Shown here one piece after another: positions 15,690 to 24,336 of a DNA stretch of 64,000 bases. How positions within the stretch are numbered: position 1 is the first letter of the stretch; every line of letters starts with the position of its first letter. The notes under the pieces were generated by a model. The model did no database searches, was not told where the DNA came from, and saw only the letters and a list, made by a program, of their open reading frames with translations. Origin of the DNA: Legionella sp. (lineage in GTDB: Bacteria; Pseudomonadota; Gammaproteobacteria; Legionellales; Legionellaceae); contig JACCWN010000022.1 in the NCBI GenBank assembly GCA_013697625.1, forward strand, positions 62,001 to 126,000, read 5' to 3'. Both the position numbers and the translations under genes were made by a program.

Positions 15690-18604
15690 TGGATAATTCC
15701 TTACAGGCCTTATGTGATGCCATTAAAAAAATACTCCAAAGATTAAAACCCCAGTCCAACCCTTTGTCTTTTATCCTAATAATTGGCAAACAAGAACAAG
15801 GTAAATCAGCTGTACTCAAACAAAGCCGCATGGAAGAAATACCCGTACTAAGCGAGCAACATGCAAAAATTTATTACAATCAAAATGGCATTGCTTTGGA
15901 GCTGGGTGAAAGCTGGTTTATCAATAGTAAAACTCTGCTTCAAAATACCTTAAAACAACTCAACCGTTGCAGCGCGTATCTCAAAATCTCAGGCCTGGTG
16001 TTGTGTGTGGATGTGAATGATTTGTTAATTGCAGACCCTAGTCAATTTGCTGCACAAAAAAAATCTCATATCCAAGCCTTGGAAAGAATTGGCATGAACC
16101 TAGGCTATCTCGTTGAATTAGCCATCATGTGCACTAAAATGGATTCTTTAGCGGGTTTTTGTGAATTTTATCAAACAGATCATGCAATGGACCTTGCCAA
16201 GCCTTTGGGTTTTTCTTTGGATTGCATAAACAAATATGCTATTAAAAAGGCCACTTTTTCACAACATTTTGGCCAATTGATTGAACTCATTGGTCAGCAA
16301 GTTATACAAAAAATGCACCCTGCGCGCTCCACCATCAAGCGCAGTTTGATACGTGAATTTCCTTTACAATTAGCCAGTCTACAGTTGCCTATTCAATCCT
16401 TGATTCAAGGCATTTCCTGTAAACTATTTAATCTACATTCCATATATTTTACCAGTGCTGAACAAGGCGGGGTTAGTATAGACCGCTTGAATAAAAAAAT
16501 TCAGCATGAATATGCCTTGGTGGTACAAGATACCTTTCCTCAGGCGGTTAATTTTCGATCTTTTTTTATAGAAGGTGCCATAAAAACCATTCAAGAGCAA
16601 TGTAAACAAAGCATAGTTACTCAAAAATTTACACAAAAACCCTTAATTGCAATTACCTTAAGTCTTGCAGGCTTTAGTCTTTTATTACTCTTCTGGAGCC
16701 ATTTTAAAACAACACACTTATTAGATGACGCCAGCAAAGAACTCATAAGCTATGGTACACTTACACATCAAGGCAACCCACAAGCTTTATATCATTTATC
16801 TAAAGCTTCGGACAAACTTGAACACATCTCTTCAAATTCTTTGATCTTATCCAATGTATATCAATTAAAATCCAAACTGTCACAAAACACCGAGCAACGG
16901 TTGCAATCAGAGTTTTTACCCTCCTTGGCCAATGAATTAGAATCAACAATCAATAACCCCAGTGATACGCCCACTGCACGCTATAAGGCTTTGAAGGTTT
17001 ATTTGATGTTGAGCCAAGCTGAGCATTTTGTTGCACAAGAAGTGTATGATTGGTTCAAACAACAAAGAGCAACCCAACATACCCCGGCTTCTAACAACCA
17101 AATGAGTTTATTAAAACAAATATTAAGTAAACCTCAAGGCCTCTTTCCAATAAAGCAACAAGTCATCACAGATGCTAGAAATTATCTCAATGCTTTGCCA
17201 ACAGGATATTTTTATTATTCCCTGGCCAAAGAACAGTTTCCTAAAACGGAAGAGAAAATAGCCTTTGAAGGGTTTAATTTAGCTACAACACAGCTACCCG
17301 TATATTTTACAAAATCGGGGTTTCATAAAGTGATTGAAGACATACCCAACATTGTTCAGAAGCTACAGGCTGAAAATTGGGTGCTGGCTCATCAAAACTT
17401 ATCTCAACTCCAAGAAATGCTCACACAAGCTTACTGTTTTAATTATGTAAGTTGGTGGCGCACTTTTATGCAAAATACCCAGCCTCTACATTATCAAGCC
17501 TATCAAAGTGGTCATGACATTGTAAACCAATTGCATCAATCCAATGGCCTGGCGAAATTAATACAATTGGTTCAACAAGAAACCAAACTTGACATATTAG
17601 ACAGGACATCTTCTTTTAATCAACTCATCGCCAATCAATTTACCGATTTAAATTTAATTAGCCTTTCAAGCATCAAAGAGCTTGAATTCAAAATTACAGA
17701 TCTTAAACAATTTTTAGCCACTTTATCCCTTATCCAAGATGATGGGAGAACCGCTTTTGGGATAACCAAATCACGGTTTGTAACTGAAACCTCCTCTGAT
17801 CCAATAGGGTCTTTATTCAATTTGGCCCGGCAGTTTCCTGAGCCCTTAAAAACATGGACACAACAATTGGCAGCTGATACTTGGTTTCTCTTAATCAAGG
17901 ACACTAGGAATTATATCAACAAAATATGGAAGCAAACCGTTTATACCGAATTTAACAATAAAATAGCGCAACGCTATCCCTTCTACTCCGCACAGCCCGA
18001 TGAAATTACATTGACTGATTTTAATCATTTTTTTTCAACCCATGGCGTATTGAACTCTTTTACACAAGAATATATCAAACCATTTTTAGACATTTCAAAT
18101 GCCGAATGGAAGCCCAAAGTTGTTAATGAAGCCGTATTACCTATCGCATCGGATACTCTAGATGAGATCATACGTGCCAACATCATTACAAATATGTTTT
18201 ACCCAGATGGGGGGGATACAACCAACATTCATTTTAGCCTACAAAAAATCAGTCTTGATCCGGTGGTATCCAGTTTGCTCCTAGAAATTGGTGATACCAA
18301 ATTAACAGATAATCAAGGCAGTGATTCTTCTATGCAATTCACTTGGCCTAAAAACGATGCAAAATTAGCTTTGAATTCTATAGAGGGGAACCATTACGAA
18401 ATCGCCGAACATGGACCCTGGGCTTTATTTAAATTATTAGAAAAGGTCAATGTCTTAGTGGATGAACAAGACAGCTCCAGTTTGCAAATTCTATTTGAGG
18501 TCAATGGAAATTCAGGCAGATATCTTCTAAAAACGGATAATAAGGTCAATCCTTTCACCCCAGGTATTTTAAATGGGTTTATACTTAATGATGTCATAGT
18601 TTAA
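15689..18604 (+). CDS. icmF: IcmF, Dot/Icm type IVB secretion inner-membrane protein
   Basis: Large inner-membrane protein that works with DotU to stabilise the secretion core complex. The ATG at 15689 gives 971 aa, matching Legionella IcmF (about 973) and shorter than T6SS TssM (about 1100-1200). A Walker A-like GKQEQGKS lies at about residues 33-40, so the GTP/ATP-binding loop is kept. The main transmembrane helix is at about 317-337 (LIAITLSLAGFSLLLLF); the long C-terminal part is periplasmic. The TGATG overlap with dotU indicates coupling. No other dot/icm gene is in the window. Confidence 0.93.
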   Translation: MDNSLQALCDAIKKILQRLKPQSNPLSFILIIGKQEQGKSAVLKQSRMEEIPVLSEQHAKIYYNQNGIALELGESWFINSKTLLQNTLKQLNRCSAYLKISGLVLCVDVNDLLIADPSQFAAQKKSHIQALERIGMNLGYLVELAIMCTKMDSLAGFCEFYQTDHAMDLAKPLGFSLDCINKYAIKKATFSQHFGQLIELIGQQVIQKMHPARSTIKRSLIREFPLQLASLQLPIQSLIQGISCKLFNLHSIYFTSAEQGGVSIDRLNKKIQHEYALVVQDTFPQAVNFRSFFIEGAIKTIQEQCKQSIVTQKFTQKPLIAITLSLAGFSLLLLFWSHFKTTHLLDDASKELISYGTLTHQGNPQALYHLSKASDKLEHISSNSLILSNVYQLKSKLSQNTEQRLQSEFLPSLANELESTINNPSDTPTARYKALKVYLMLSQAEHFVAQEVYDWFKQQRATQHTPASNNQMSLLKQILSKPQGLFPIKQQVITDARNYLNALPTGYFYYSLAKEQFPKTEEKIAFEGFNLATTQLPVYFTKSGFHKVIEDIPNIVQKLQAENWVLAHQNLSQLQEMLTQAYCFNYVSWWRTFMQNTQPLHYQAYQSGHDIVNQLHQSNGLAKLIQLVQQETKLDILDRTSSFNQLIANQFTDLNLISLSSIKELEFKITDLKQFLATLSLIQDDGRTAFGITKSRFVTETSSDPIGSLFNLARQFPEPLKTWTQQLAADTWFLLIKDTRNYINKIWKQTVYTEFNNKIAQRYPFYSAQPDEITLTDFNHFFSTHGVLNSFTQEYIKPFLDISNAEWKPKVVNEAVLPIASDTLDEIIRANIITNMFYPDGGDTTNIHFSLQKISLDPVVSSLLLEIGDTKLTDNQGSDSSMQFTWPKNDAKLALNSIEGNHYEIAEHGPWALFKLLEKVNVLVDEQDSSSLQILFEVNGNSGRYLLKTDNKVNPFTPGILNGFILNDVIV

Positions 18605-18662
18605 TTCAATTTCCTCCAAGGAGGGTCAAATTTTGTCAATGGTCTGATTTAAGGAATGCTCA

Positions 18663-20060
18663 ATGAAAACTAAAACGAGTAAAAGTATAAATCCAACCAC
18701 AGAACAAATTTTTGGACTATATACTTTGATGGATGAGGTTGGGGTTGAAGCCAGCATCGAACAAGCAAGCCATGTACAATTTGCCTGGGCTAGAACGGAA
18801 CTTAAAACCCGTAAGCGCCTTTTATTAAAACTTGCAAAAAACCTACTCGCTGAAAAATCGCTGTATGCAAATACCATGACCCATGAGATGGGTAAACCCA
18901 TCAGTGAAGCCATTGCTGAAATTGAAAAATGTGCGGCTTTATGTGCTTTTTACGCTAAGGAAGGCCCACGTTTTCTAAAACCTGAAAGTATCAAAACACA
19001 GTGGTACAAATCCTATCGCTCTTTTCATCCCTTAGGTATTATTTTTGCCATCATGCCCTGGAATTTCCCTTTTTGGCAAGTGATGCGTTTTGCAGTCCCC
19101 AATTTAATGGCAGGCAATGCAGGCATACTAAAACATGCACCCAACTGTTTTGGCTCATCACTTTTGATTGAAGAACTGTTCATCAAATCTGGGTTTCCCA
19201 AAGGCCTTTTTGCAAGCCTTCTAATTGACATAGAGTCTGTGCCCTTTGTGATTGAACATCCAAAGATTGCAGCAATAACCTTAACTGGTAGTAACAGCGC
19301 CGGGCGTGCCGTTGCCAAGATGGCTGGAGCTGCACTCAAAAAAGTAGTTTTAGAATTGGGTGGATCTGATCCCTATATTATTCTTAAGGATGCAGATCTT
19401 GAATTCGCAGCCGAACAATGTGTGGCTTCTAGGTTAAAAAACTGTGGCCAAGTATGTATTGCGGCTAAACGCCTCATCGTTGTCAATGAGGTAAAAGATG
19501 CCTTTGAACAGCTTGTGATTGCTAAAGCAAGGGCGTATAAATATGGTGATCCCCTGGATGAAAACACCCTAATGGGTCCTATGGCTCGTGAAGACCTACG
19601 CGCCAACTTACATCGTCAAGTACTAAAATCCATTGAACAAGGTGCTCGTTGTGTGCTTGGCGGCAAGATACCAGAGGGTCCTGGGTATTTTTATCCCACC
19701 ACGGTCTTATTGGATGTTAAGCCTGATGCTCTGCCTTTTCGGGAAGAATTATTTGGACCAGTCATCTGCATTACCACAGCTGAGGATGAAGAACATGCCT
19801 TGTCGCTTGCAAACCAAAGCGATTTTGGGTTAGCCGGTGCAATTTTCACCAAGAATATAGTCAAAGGCGAATACCTAGCAAATCACATGTTGCAGGCTGG
19901 CACCTGTGGGGTGAACACTTTGATATCCACAGATCCCCGCCTGCCTTTTGGAGGAATAAAGCAATCTGGATATGGTCGAGAACTTTCCGTCGAAGGGATA
20001 CGCGAATTCGTCAATATCAAAACACTTATTGTCTCAAGAGGTCGTCCCAATGAATCCTAA
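18663..20060 (+). CDS. NAD(P)-dependent succinate-semialdehyde dehydrogenase (GabD-like)
   Basis: Aldehyde dehydrogenase family, 465 aa, most like succinate-semialdehyde dehydrogenases that oxidise succinic semialdehyde to succinate in the GABA shunt. Visible are the cofactor segment PWNFPFWQVMRFAVPNLMAG, the Rossmann block TLTGSNSAGRAVAKMAG, the catalytic Glu in VLELGGSDPYIIL, and the catalytic Cys in NCGQVCIAAKRLIV. The ATG has AGGAA 7 nt upstream. It follows icmF by 58 nt on the same strand and might be cotranscribed, but the functions are unrelated. No gabT is nearby, so substrate is inferred from family only. Confidence 0.88.
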   Translation: MKTKTSKSINPTTEQIFGLYTLMDEVGVEASIEQASHVQFAWARTELKTRKRLLLKLAKNLLAEKSLYANTMTHEMGKPISEAIAEIEKCAALCAFYAKEGPRFLKPESIKTQWYKSYRSFHPLGIIFAIMPWNFPFWQVMRFAVPNLMAGNAGILKHAPNCFGSSLLIEELFIKSGFPKGLFASLLIDIESVPFVIEHPKIAAITLTGSNSAGRAVAKMAGAALKKVVLELGGSDPYIILKDADLEFAAEQCVASRLKNCGQVCIAAKRLIVVNEVKDAFEQLVIAKARAYKYGDPLDENTLMGPMAREDLRANLHRQVLKSIEQGARCVLGGKIPEGPGYFYPTTVLLDVKPDALPFREELFGPVICITTAEDEEHALSLANQSDFGLAGAIFTKNIVKGEYLANHMLQAGTCGVNTLISTDPRLPFGGIKQSGYGRELSVEGIREFVNIKTLIVSRGRPNES

Positions 20061-20101
20061 CACCTTTCCAATATTGAAAAATTTATAATAATTGGTTGGC
20101 T

Positions 20102-20129
20102 GACGCCTAATTGATTTTTTACCTAGTCC
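20102..20129. repeat. Short dispersed repeat (GCCTAATTGATTTTTTACC)
   Basis: GACGCCTAATTGATTTTTTA is shared with 9127-9146 and, inverted, with 34436-34456. It lies between the dehydrogenase gene and the following unknown gene. Confidence 0.55.
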
Positions 20130-20199
20130 TGAGGGGGGATAAAATAAGTTTCGCGCCGGCGACTAATTAGGTACACTATAGGAAAAACCGAGAACTTAA

Positions 20200-20853
20200 A
20201 TGCCAGTTCAAATGATGACACTCCCGGACGCACTTCTAAAAATTCAAGAAAGCACCCAAGATTATTTTTTTCTATTGATGAGTGAATTGTCTGATCCTGA
20301 CATTCTTAAGGAACCTTCTGAGTTTGCTAAACGAGAAAAATACAGAAGAATTCTTGACGCTATGGAGATAGAGAAGTCCTTGTATCAAAAATTCATTGTA
20401 AATGAGCACCAAGAAAAATATCTTCAATTAAATCAGATGGTACAAGCAATTATCCAAGATAATGTATTAAATCCAAGTTTTTATCGGCAAACTGAAGTAT
20501 CGTCTGAAAAAAAATTATTAGAAGAACTATGTCAGGTGCATACAGCTGTCTTAAGCAATCCACATCCAAAAAGATTGCTCAATGAAATACAAAGTGCCGC
20601 AACATTATTAGGGATCATTTCAGAAGCAAACACACTGAATAATCCAGATGTGATGCTTACGCTGACCAAGTATAAAGAAGCTTTCAGAGATAGCCAAATG
20701 ATGGTCCGCGATTTCTTCAGCAGCCTCGTTTTATCAATACTCCATCCCTTATTCATTCTCCCCAATATTAACAATATCTGGTCTGCTGAATCAGAACAGG
20801 GATTGGCAAATAATCTGGTGGATGTGTCATTAACAGAGCTTGAGCTTTCATAA
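20200..20853 (+). CDS. Hypothetical protein (217 aa), accessory island
   Basis: I do not recognise it. Mostly helical and acidic, with probable coiled coil at residues 35-80 (REKYRRILDAMEIEKSLYQK) and a hydrophobic stretch near residues 170-185 (SSLVLSILHPLFILP) that might touch membranes. There is no signal peptide. It ends LTELELS after an acidic stretch, a C-terminus compatible with a Dot/Icm signal but not diagnostic. It is followed by a decayed copy of a neighbouring gene, marking the start of the 20-24 kb island. Upstream Shine-Dalgarno sequence is weak. Confidence 0.65.
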   Translation: MPVQMMTLPDALLKIQESTQDYFFLLMSELSDPDILKEPSEFAKREKYRRILDAMEIEKSLYQKFIVNEHQEKYLQLNQMVQAIIQDNVLNPSFYRQTEVSSEKKLLEELCQVHTAVLSNPHPKRLLNEIQSAATLLGIISEANTLNNPDVMLTLTKYKEAFRDSQMMVRDFFSSLVLSILHPLFILPNINNIWSAESEQGLANNLVDVSLTELELS

Positions 20854-20907
20854 GGTAGTTATCAGTTGATGATAGAACTAACTCGCACCCTTCTCAGAGG
20901 GCTAAGT

Positions 20908-21325
20908 ATTAACAAAAGAGCTAGGGTAACTAAACTGATAAACGCGCTTCATCTTCATCCTTAAGCTCTTGTTGATAACAGGGGGATTTTGTAGCTAAGC
21001 TTTTAAAAAAACCTAACTCCATGTTGACAGCGGTTCGGATATCTTCTATTTTTGCAGTTTTTTTGTCTAAATCCGACAAAGGATGAGTTTGCAAAGCTGG
21101 GCTTTGACTTCGGTGCCAGTGTGCTCGATGGCATCGGTTAAGGTAAGAATATTAGAGCAAACACCGACACAATCAGCCCTATTATTATTGCAATTGATCC
21201 ACCCATCATACTAGCAAGTCGTATACGCCGCTCAAAACTATTTCTTGTACCGAATAGTGTATTTTTTTCTTCCACGGATAACCAACGAAGGCGGTTATTC
21301 CACCACCTTTTTTTTCAATATCCTG
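20908..21325 (-). pseudogene. Decayed partial duplicate of the coiled-coil/two-TM gene at 23056-24336
   Basis: This stretch matches 23033-23655 closely. It includes the C-terminal coding sequence (20938-21140, with small indels such as loss of a T in GCAAAGCTGGGC and a TAG in place of the TAA stop). A deletion of roughly 200 bp removes the transmembrane region, then a diverged segment follows, then a nearly identical block (21243-21325) encoding the NTLFGTR / RRWWNNRLRW region. It cannot encode a protein. It ends abruptly at 21325. The copy and the intact gene flank the 366-aa gene as direct repeats. Confidence 0.9.
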
Positions 21326-21328
21326 CAC

Positions 21329-21571
21329 TTACTTACTAACTAACTGTCTAATATATAACCATTTTGTTCCATTTAAAATCTGGCGGCTGGTGGCATGAAC
21401 CCTAAACTCCCGCCCGCTCGGGCAAATATAAATCATATTTGGAGTCAGAAACTGAAATCCCACTTTTTGGAGATTACTCTGCACGACCCCATAGAGGTTC
21501 ATCGGCCAAAAAATTTTTAATAAATGGCCACAGCGTCTGCCTATGACAAGTAAGTAGACTAAAATCTTCAA
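21329..21571 (-). other. Short open frame of unknown origin (80 codons)
   Basis: An open frame between the pseudogene and the 366-aa gene, on the minus strand. It reads as plausible protein (GFQFLTPNMIYICPSGREF; ILNGTKWLYIRQLVSK) but I recognise no family and see no Shine-Dalgarno sequence. It could be the remnant of a lost gene or chance. The + strand here contains a small GC-rich palindrome CCCGCCCGCTCGGG. Confidence 0.25.
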
Positions 21572-21589
21572 CTATAGATAATTAAAGAT

Positions 21590-22690
21590 TTAATGCCCTA
21601 AATTTAGGCTAATATCGCTAGTCTTTTCAGACATGATCGCTGTTACAGTTACAGCGTTGGCCGCAAGATGTATGGCTTTAGAAGCTAAGGAACTCTCAGG
21701 CCCCTTCTCATGATTTAATTGATTTTTTTGAGGGTGAAAGAGTGTGAATTTGGGCAGCACAGAGCCAGCTTTCGCGGAGTTTTTGCATACGGTGGTGGTG
21801 GTCGCAGTTAAATGAGCAATTGATGATTTTTTCTCTTGTGGAGATGAGCCTTTAGAGCTTAAAAGGGCGGCTTGATAGCTTAGTTTTTTTTCAGCGGTAT
21901 TTTCATAAACGGCTAGCTTTAATTGACTTTCTCTAAATTGTTCCTTACTTACTTTAAGCTCCTCTGTCAAAGTGAGCTTATCTTGAGATAGTGCAAGTAT
22001 TGTTTTCTCAAGTTCTGTCACTTTTTGGCTTAAGCAAGATAGTTTAAAGGGATTTTGATAACTTTCGATGAGACCGGAGATGGCGCTTTTAGGATCAGGT
22101 GAAGGCTTGTAAAAGGGCTCAAGTAAATGTAGATTTACTATTTGAGCAATACTACCTGTGCTTCCAAAAGGCCAGCCCCCTATAAACCCATAATGTTTAT
22201 TGCTATAAGCCTCGTTATAGGTTAAATTTATTTTTAAAAACTCTTGAGAGCTTGTATCTTCTTCTAATTTAGATTCAAACCCACCTGATATAATTTGATG
22301 AGAGGGTAAGGTGCTTAAGGTATCTAAGACGGCTTGGTGGTAAGGAAGGTATAAGTAAGCTGCGTTGGAGGTCGTCATTAACTCTTGACAAGTACTTATC
22401 AAGGGCACAAGAATCTCTGAAATCAGGGTTTCTTCACCATCTGTTAGCTTTAATTTTTTATCGATAATGGGGCATATGGTTTCAATAACGAGTGAAAAAT
22501 AATTCAGTAAAGGTGCCCGCGTATTGGTATTAGACGTAGCCTTTAAGATACAGGTTGTAAGGGATTTATATCGATATCTAGTGTCTTTAATATTCTCTAG
22601 TAAAGTTGCACTAATGTCCTTGCCTGTTTTAAGTTGGTAGTATGAAGTGATGATATTAATTAGAGCTGTCATTACGTTTTCAAGAGTCAT
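21590..22690 (-). CDS. Hypothetical coiled-coil protein (366 aa), candidate effector
   Basis: Not recognised. The N-terminal 140 residues are predicted helical (MTLENVMTALINIITSYYQL), the centre has a Gly/aromatic stretch (HYGFIGGWPFGSTGSIAQIV), and residues 215-275 form a clear coiled coil (LSQKVTELEKTILALSQDKL). The last 90 residues are Ser/Thr/Lys-rich and look disordered. No signal peptide or definite membrane span. It lies between an intact gene and a decayed copy of that gene, and is absent from any operon of known function. Eukaryote-directed roles are possible only by context. Confidence 0.7.
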   Translation of the reverse strand: MTLENVMTALINIITSYYQLKTGKDISATLLENIKDTRYRYKSLTTCILKATSNTNTRAPLLNYFSLVIETICPIIDKKLKLTDGEETLISEILVPLISTCQELMTTSNAAYLYLPYHQAVLDTLSTLPSHQIISGGFESKLEEDTSSQEFLKINLTYNEAYSNKHYGFIGGWPFGSTGSIAQIVNLHLLEPFYKPSPDPKSAISGLIESYQNPFKLSCLSQKVTELEKTILALSQDKLTLTEELKVSKEQFRESQLKLAVYENTAEKKLSYQAALLSSKGSSPQEKKSSIAHLTATTTTVCKNSAKAGSVLPKFTLFHPQKNQLNHEKGPESSLASKAIHLAANAVTVTAIMSEKTSDISLNLGH

Positions 22691-22915
22691 ACAATTTCCC
22701 TTTTGCTATTAAAGACTTAGTTTAAAATATTTTCCTTCCTCCACTATAAATAAAGGTTGAGGAGGACGCAAGTCCTGATATTTATAAGCAATAATTAACC
22801 TGTGATAAATAAAGGGGCACAAGCCTGAGGGATCGATCCTTTTTTTAACACAATATGTCCCATGCCAAACCATCCCATGCTACATGCTGAATATTTTCTA
22901 ATCGAATAGGTATCT
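22691..22915. other. Intergenic region, nothing identified
   Basis: AT-rich sequence upstream of the 366-aa gene. I found no hairpin with a T-tract, no repeat shared with other sites and no open frame. It presumably holds the promoter of the 366-aa gene. Confidence 0.4.
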
Positions 22916-23059
22916 TTATTTTCTTTCTAACAATTTGACACTACTTCTTACCTCTGAAATGAGTGAGGCTCTTAATGCATACTGCTCCCCTTCTTTTGTG
23001 GTTAATAGACTATTGGGTAAACCCGTCCAAGTATTACCACAAGAGCTAGAGTAACTTAA
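22916..23059 (-). pseudogene. Possible frameshifted C-terminal tail downstream of the 426-aa gene
   Basis: One frame off the stop of the 426-aa gene, the minus strand stays open for about 48 codons and reads GNTWTGLPNSLLTTKEGEQY then ALRASLISEVRSSVKLLERK before a TAA at 22918-22916. The composition looks protein-like and there is no start codon of its own. It could be the old C-terminus of a longer ancestral protein or the end of a different lost gene. The pseudogene at 20908 keeps only traces of the first few codons. Confidence 0.35.
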
Positions 23060-24336
23060 ACTGATAAACGCGCTTCATCATCTTCTTTGAGCTCTAGTTG
23101 ATAACAGGGGGATTTTGTACCTAAGCTCTTAAAAAAGCCTAACTCCCTGTTGATAGCGGTACGGATATCTTCTATTTTTGCAGTTTTTTTGTCTAAATCC
23201 GACAAAGGATGAGTTTGCAAAGCTTGGGCTTTGACTTCGGTGCCGGTGTGCTCGATGGCATCGGTTATATTTTGAAAGCCCATCAGTCTTTGTCTAATTT
23301 CATCAAATTTTGCATTCAGGTTTTTAGAAAAAGAAGACAGGGTGTGGTGTTCAAACCGATTATCTCCCGCATCAAAATGCAGTTGGGGAAAGACTAAGCC
23401 TAACAATGTACCAATGATAACCCCCGCACCCATACTACCCAAATAGACTGTTAAAGATAAAGCATGGGGTAAGAATTGGAGAGCAAAAATCCACACAAGC
23501 AGCCCTATAAATAGTCCAATAAATCCACCCAGCATACTACCAATAAGTATCATACCAATACGCCCAGGCATATCTCTTGTACCAAATAGTGTATTTAATT
23601 CTTCCACGGATAACCAACGAAGGCGGTTATTCCACCACCTTTTTTTTTCAATATCCTGGGTAATGTAAGAAGAATAGCCTTCTAAGAGTTGAATCATTCG
23701 ATGAATTTCATTGAAATACTCATCACTTAGGGCTAATTCTTGGCGGTTATCTTCGACTGTTGTTTTTGCCTCTACTTGCTTTTGTCTTTCTACTGCTATC
23801 ACGCCTCGTGTAGAGGCATGTTTTAATCTGGTTTGTAATCTTTCATCAGCTTTTCTTTGCGCTTCTTGCTTTAGTGCATCCAATTGCTGTCTATATTCTT
23901 GTTCGTAGGCTGCAATTTTTGCTTTATATTTTTTTGTTTTCTCTTCAAGTAAAAGCTTTATATCATTTTCTTGTTGCCTGATATCCTTATCAAGTGCTTG
24001 TTGATTTTCTTGTTTAATTTCAGAGATTGCATCTTTAATCTTTTCTTGTGCATGGGCACAAATTTCACTGGCTTCATTTTCCACTAAAAGAAGTTCGCGT
24101 GTAAGTGACTGGCAGGCTTGCATGTTCCGCCTATCCTGTGTATGTATTTCTTTTAAAAATTGGGTAAATCCTAAGCGTTCACAAAAATATGTTAACTCAT
24201 CAAAATAGTCAAAGGCATAGGTTAAAATAATACCGCCAACAATCTGCGTATTTAATAGCTGCTCATAAGGGGTGGTTTTTATCCCCAGTCTTTTTTTATA
24301 AGTACTGGCGGGTTTAAGTGCTGTATCTTTAGGCAT
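23056..24336 (-). CDS. Coiled-coil protein with two-helix membrane hairpin (426 aa), paralogue of 59786-60994
   Basis: Unrecognised family with clear architecture: N-terminal hydrophobic helix (IVGGIILTYAFDYFDELTYF, 32-51), a long charged coiled coil (about 80-200), an EIHRMIQLLEG motif (210-220), KKRWWNNRLRW, two hydrophobic helices (about 260-286 and 290-316), NRFEHHTLSSFSKNL (327-341) and a C-terminal IEDIRTAINRELGFFKSL. The C-terminus LELKEDDEARLSV has an acidic block followed by hydrophobic residues, as in many Dot/Icm substrates. The same blocks at nearly the same spacing occur in the protein at 59786-60994. A -10-like TATAAT (minus strand, 24375-24370) precedes the ATG. Confidence 0.75.
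   Translation of the reverse strand: MPKDTALKPASTYKKRLGIKTTPYEQLLNTQIVGGIILTYAFDYFDELTYFCERLGFTQFLKEIHTQDRRNMQACQSLTRELLLVENEASEICAHAQEKIKDAISEIKQENQQALDKDIRQQENDIKLLLEEKTKKYKAKIAAYEQEYRQQLDALKQEAQRKADERLQTRLKHASTRGVIAVERQKQVEAKTTVEDNRQELALSDEYFNEIHRMIQLLEGYSSYITQDIEKKRWWNNRLRWLSVEELNTLFGTRDMPGRIGMILIGSMLGGFIGLFIGLLVWIFALQFLPHALSLTVYLGSMGAGVIIGTLLGLVFPQLHFDAGDNRFEHHTLSSFSKNLNAKFDEIRQRLMGFQNITDAIEHTGTEVKAQALQTHPLSDLDKKTAKIEDIRTAINRELGFFKSLGTKSPCYQLELKEDDEARLSV

Noticed and set aside
14901-18604. Type VI secretion locus (TssL-TssM)
   Set aside because: Protein lengths match Dot/Icm DotU and IcmF, and no tssB, tssC, hcp, vgrG or clpV is present.
18613-18625. CCTCCAAGGAGG palindrome after icmF as a terminator
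   Set aside because: There is almost no loop and no following T-run; the GGAGG is also not spaced to serve the next start codon.
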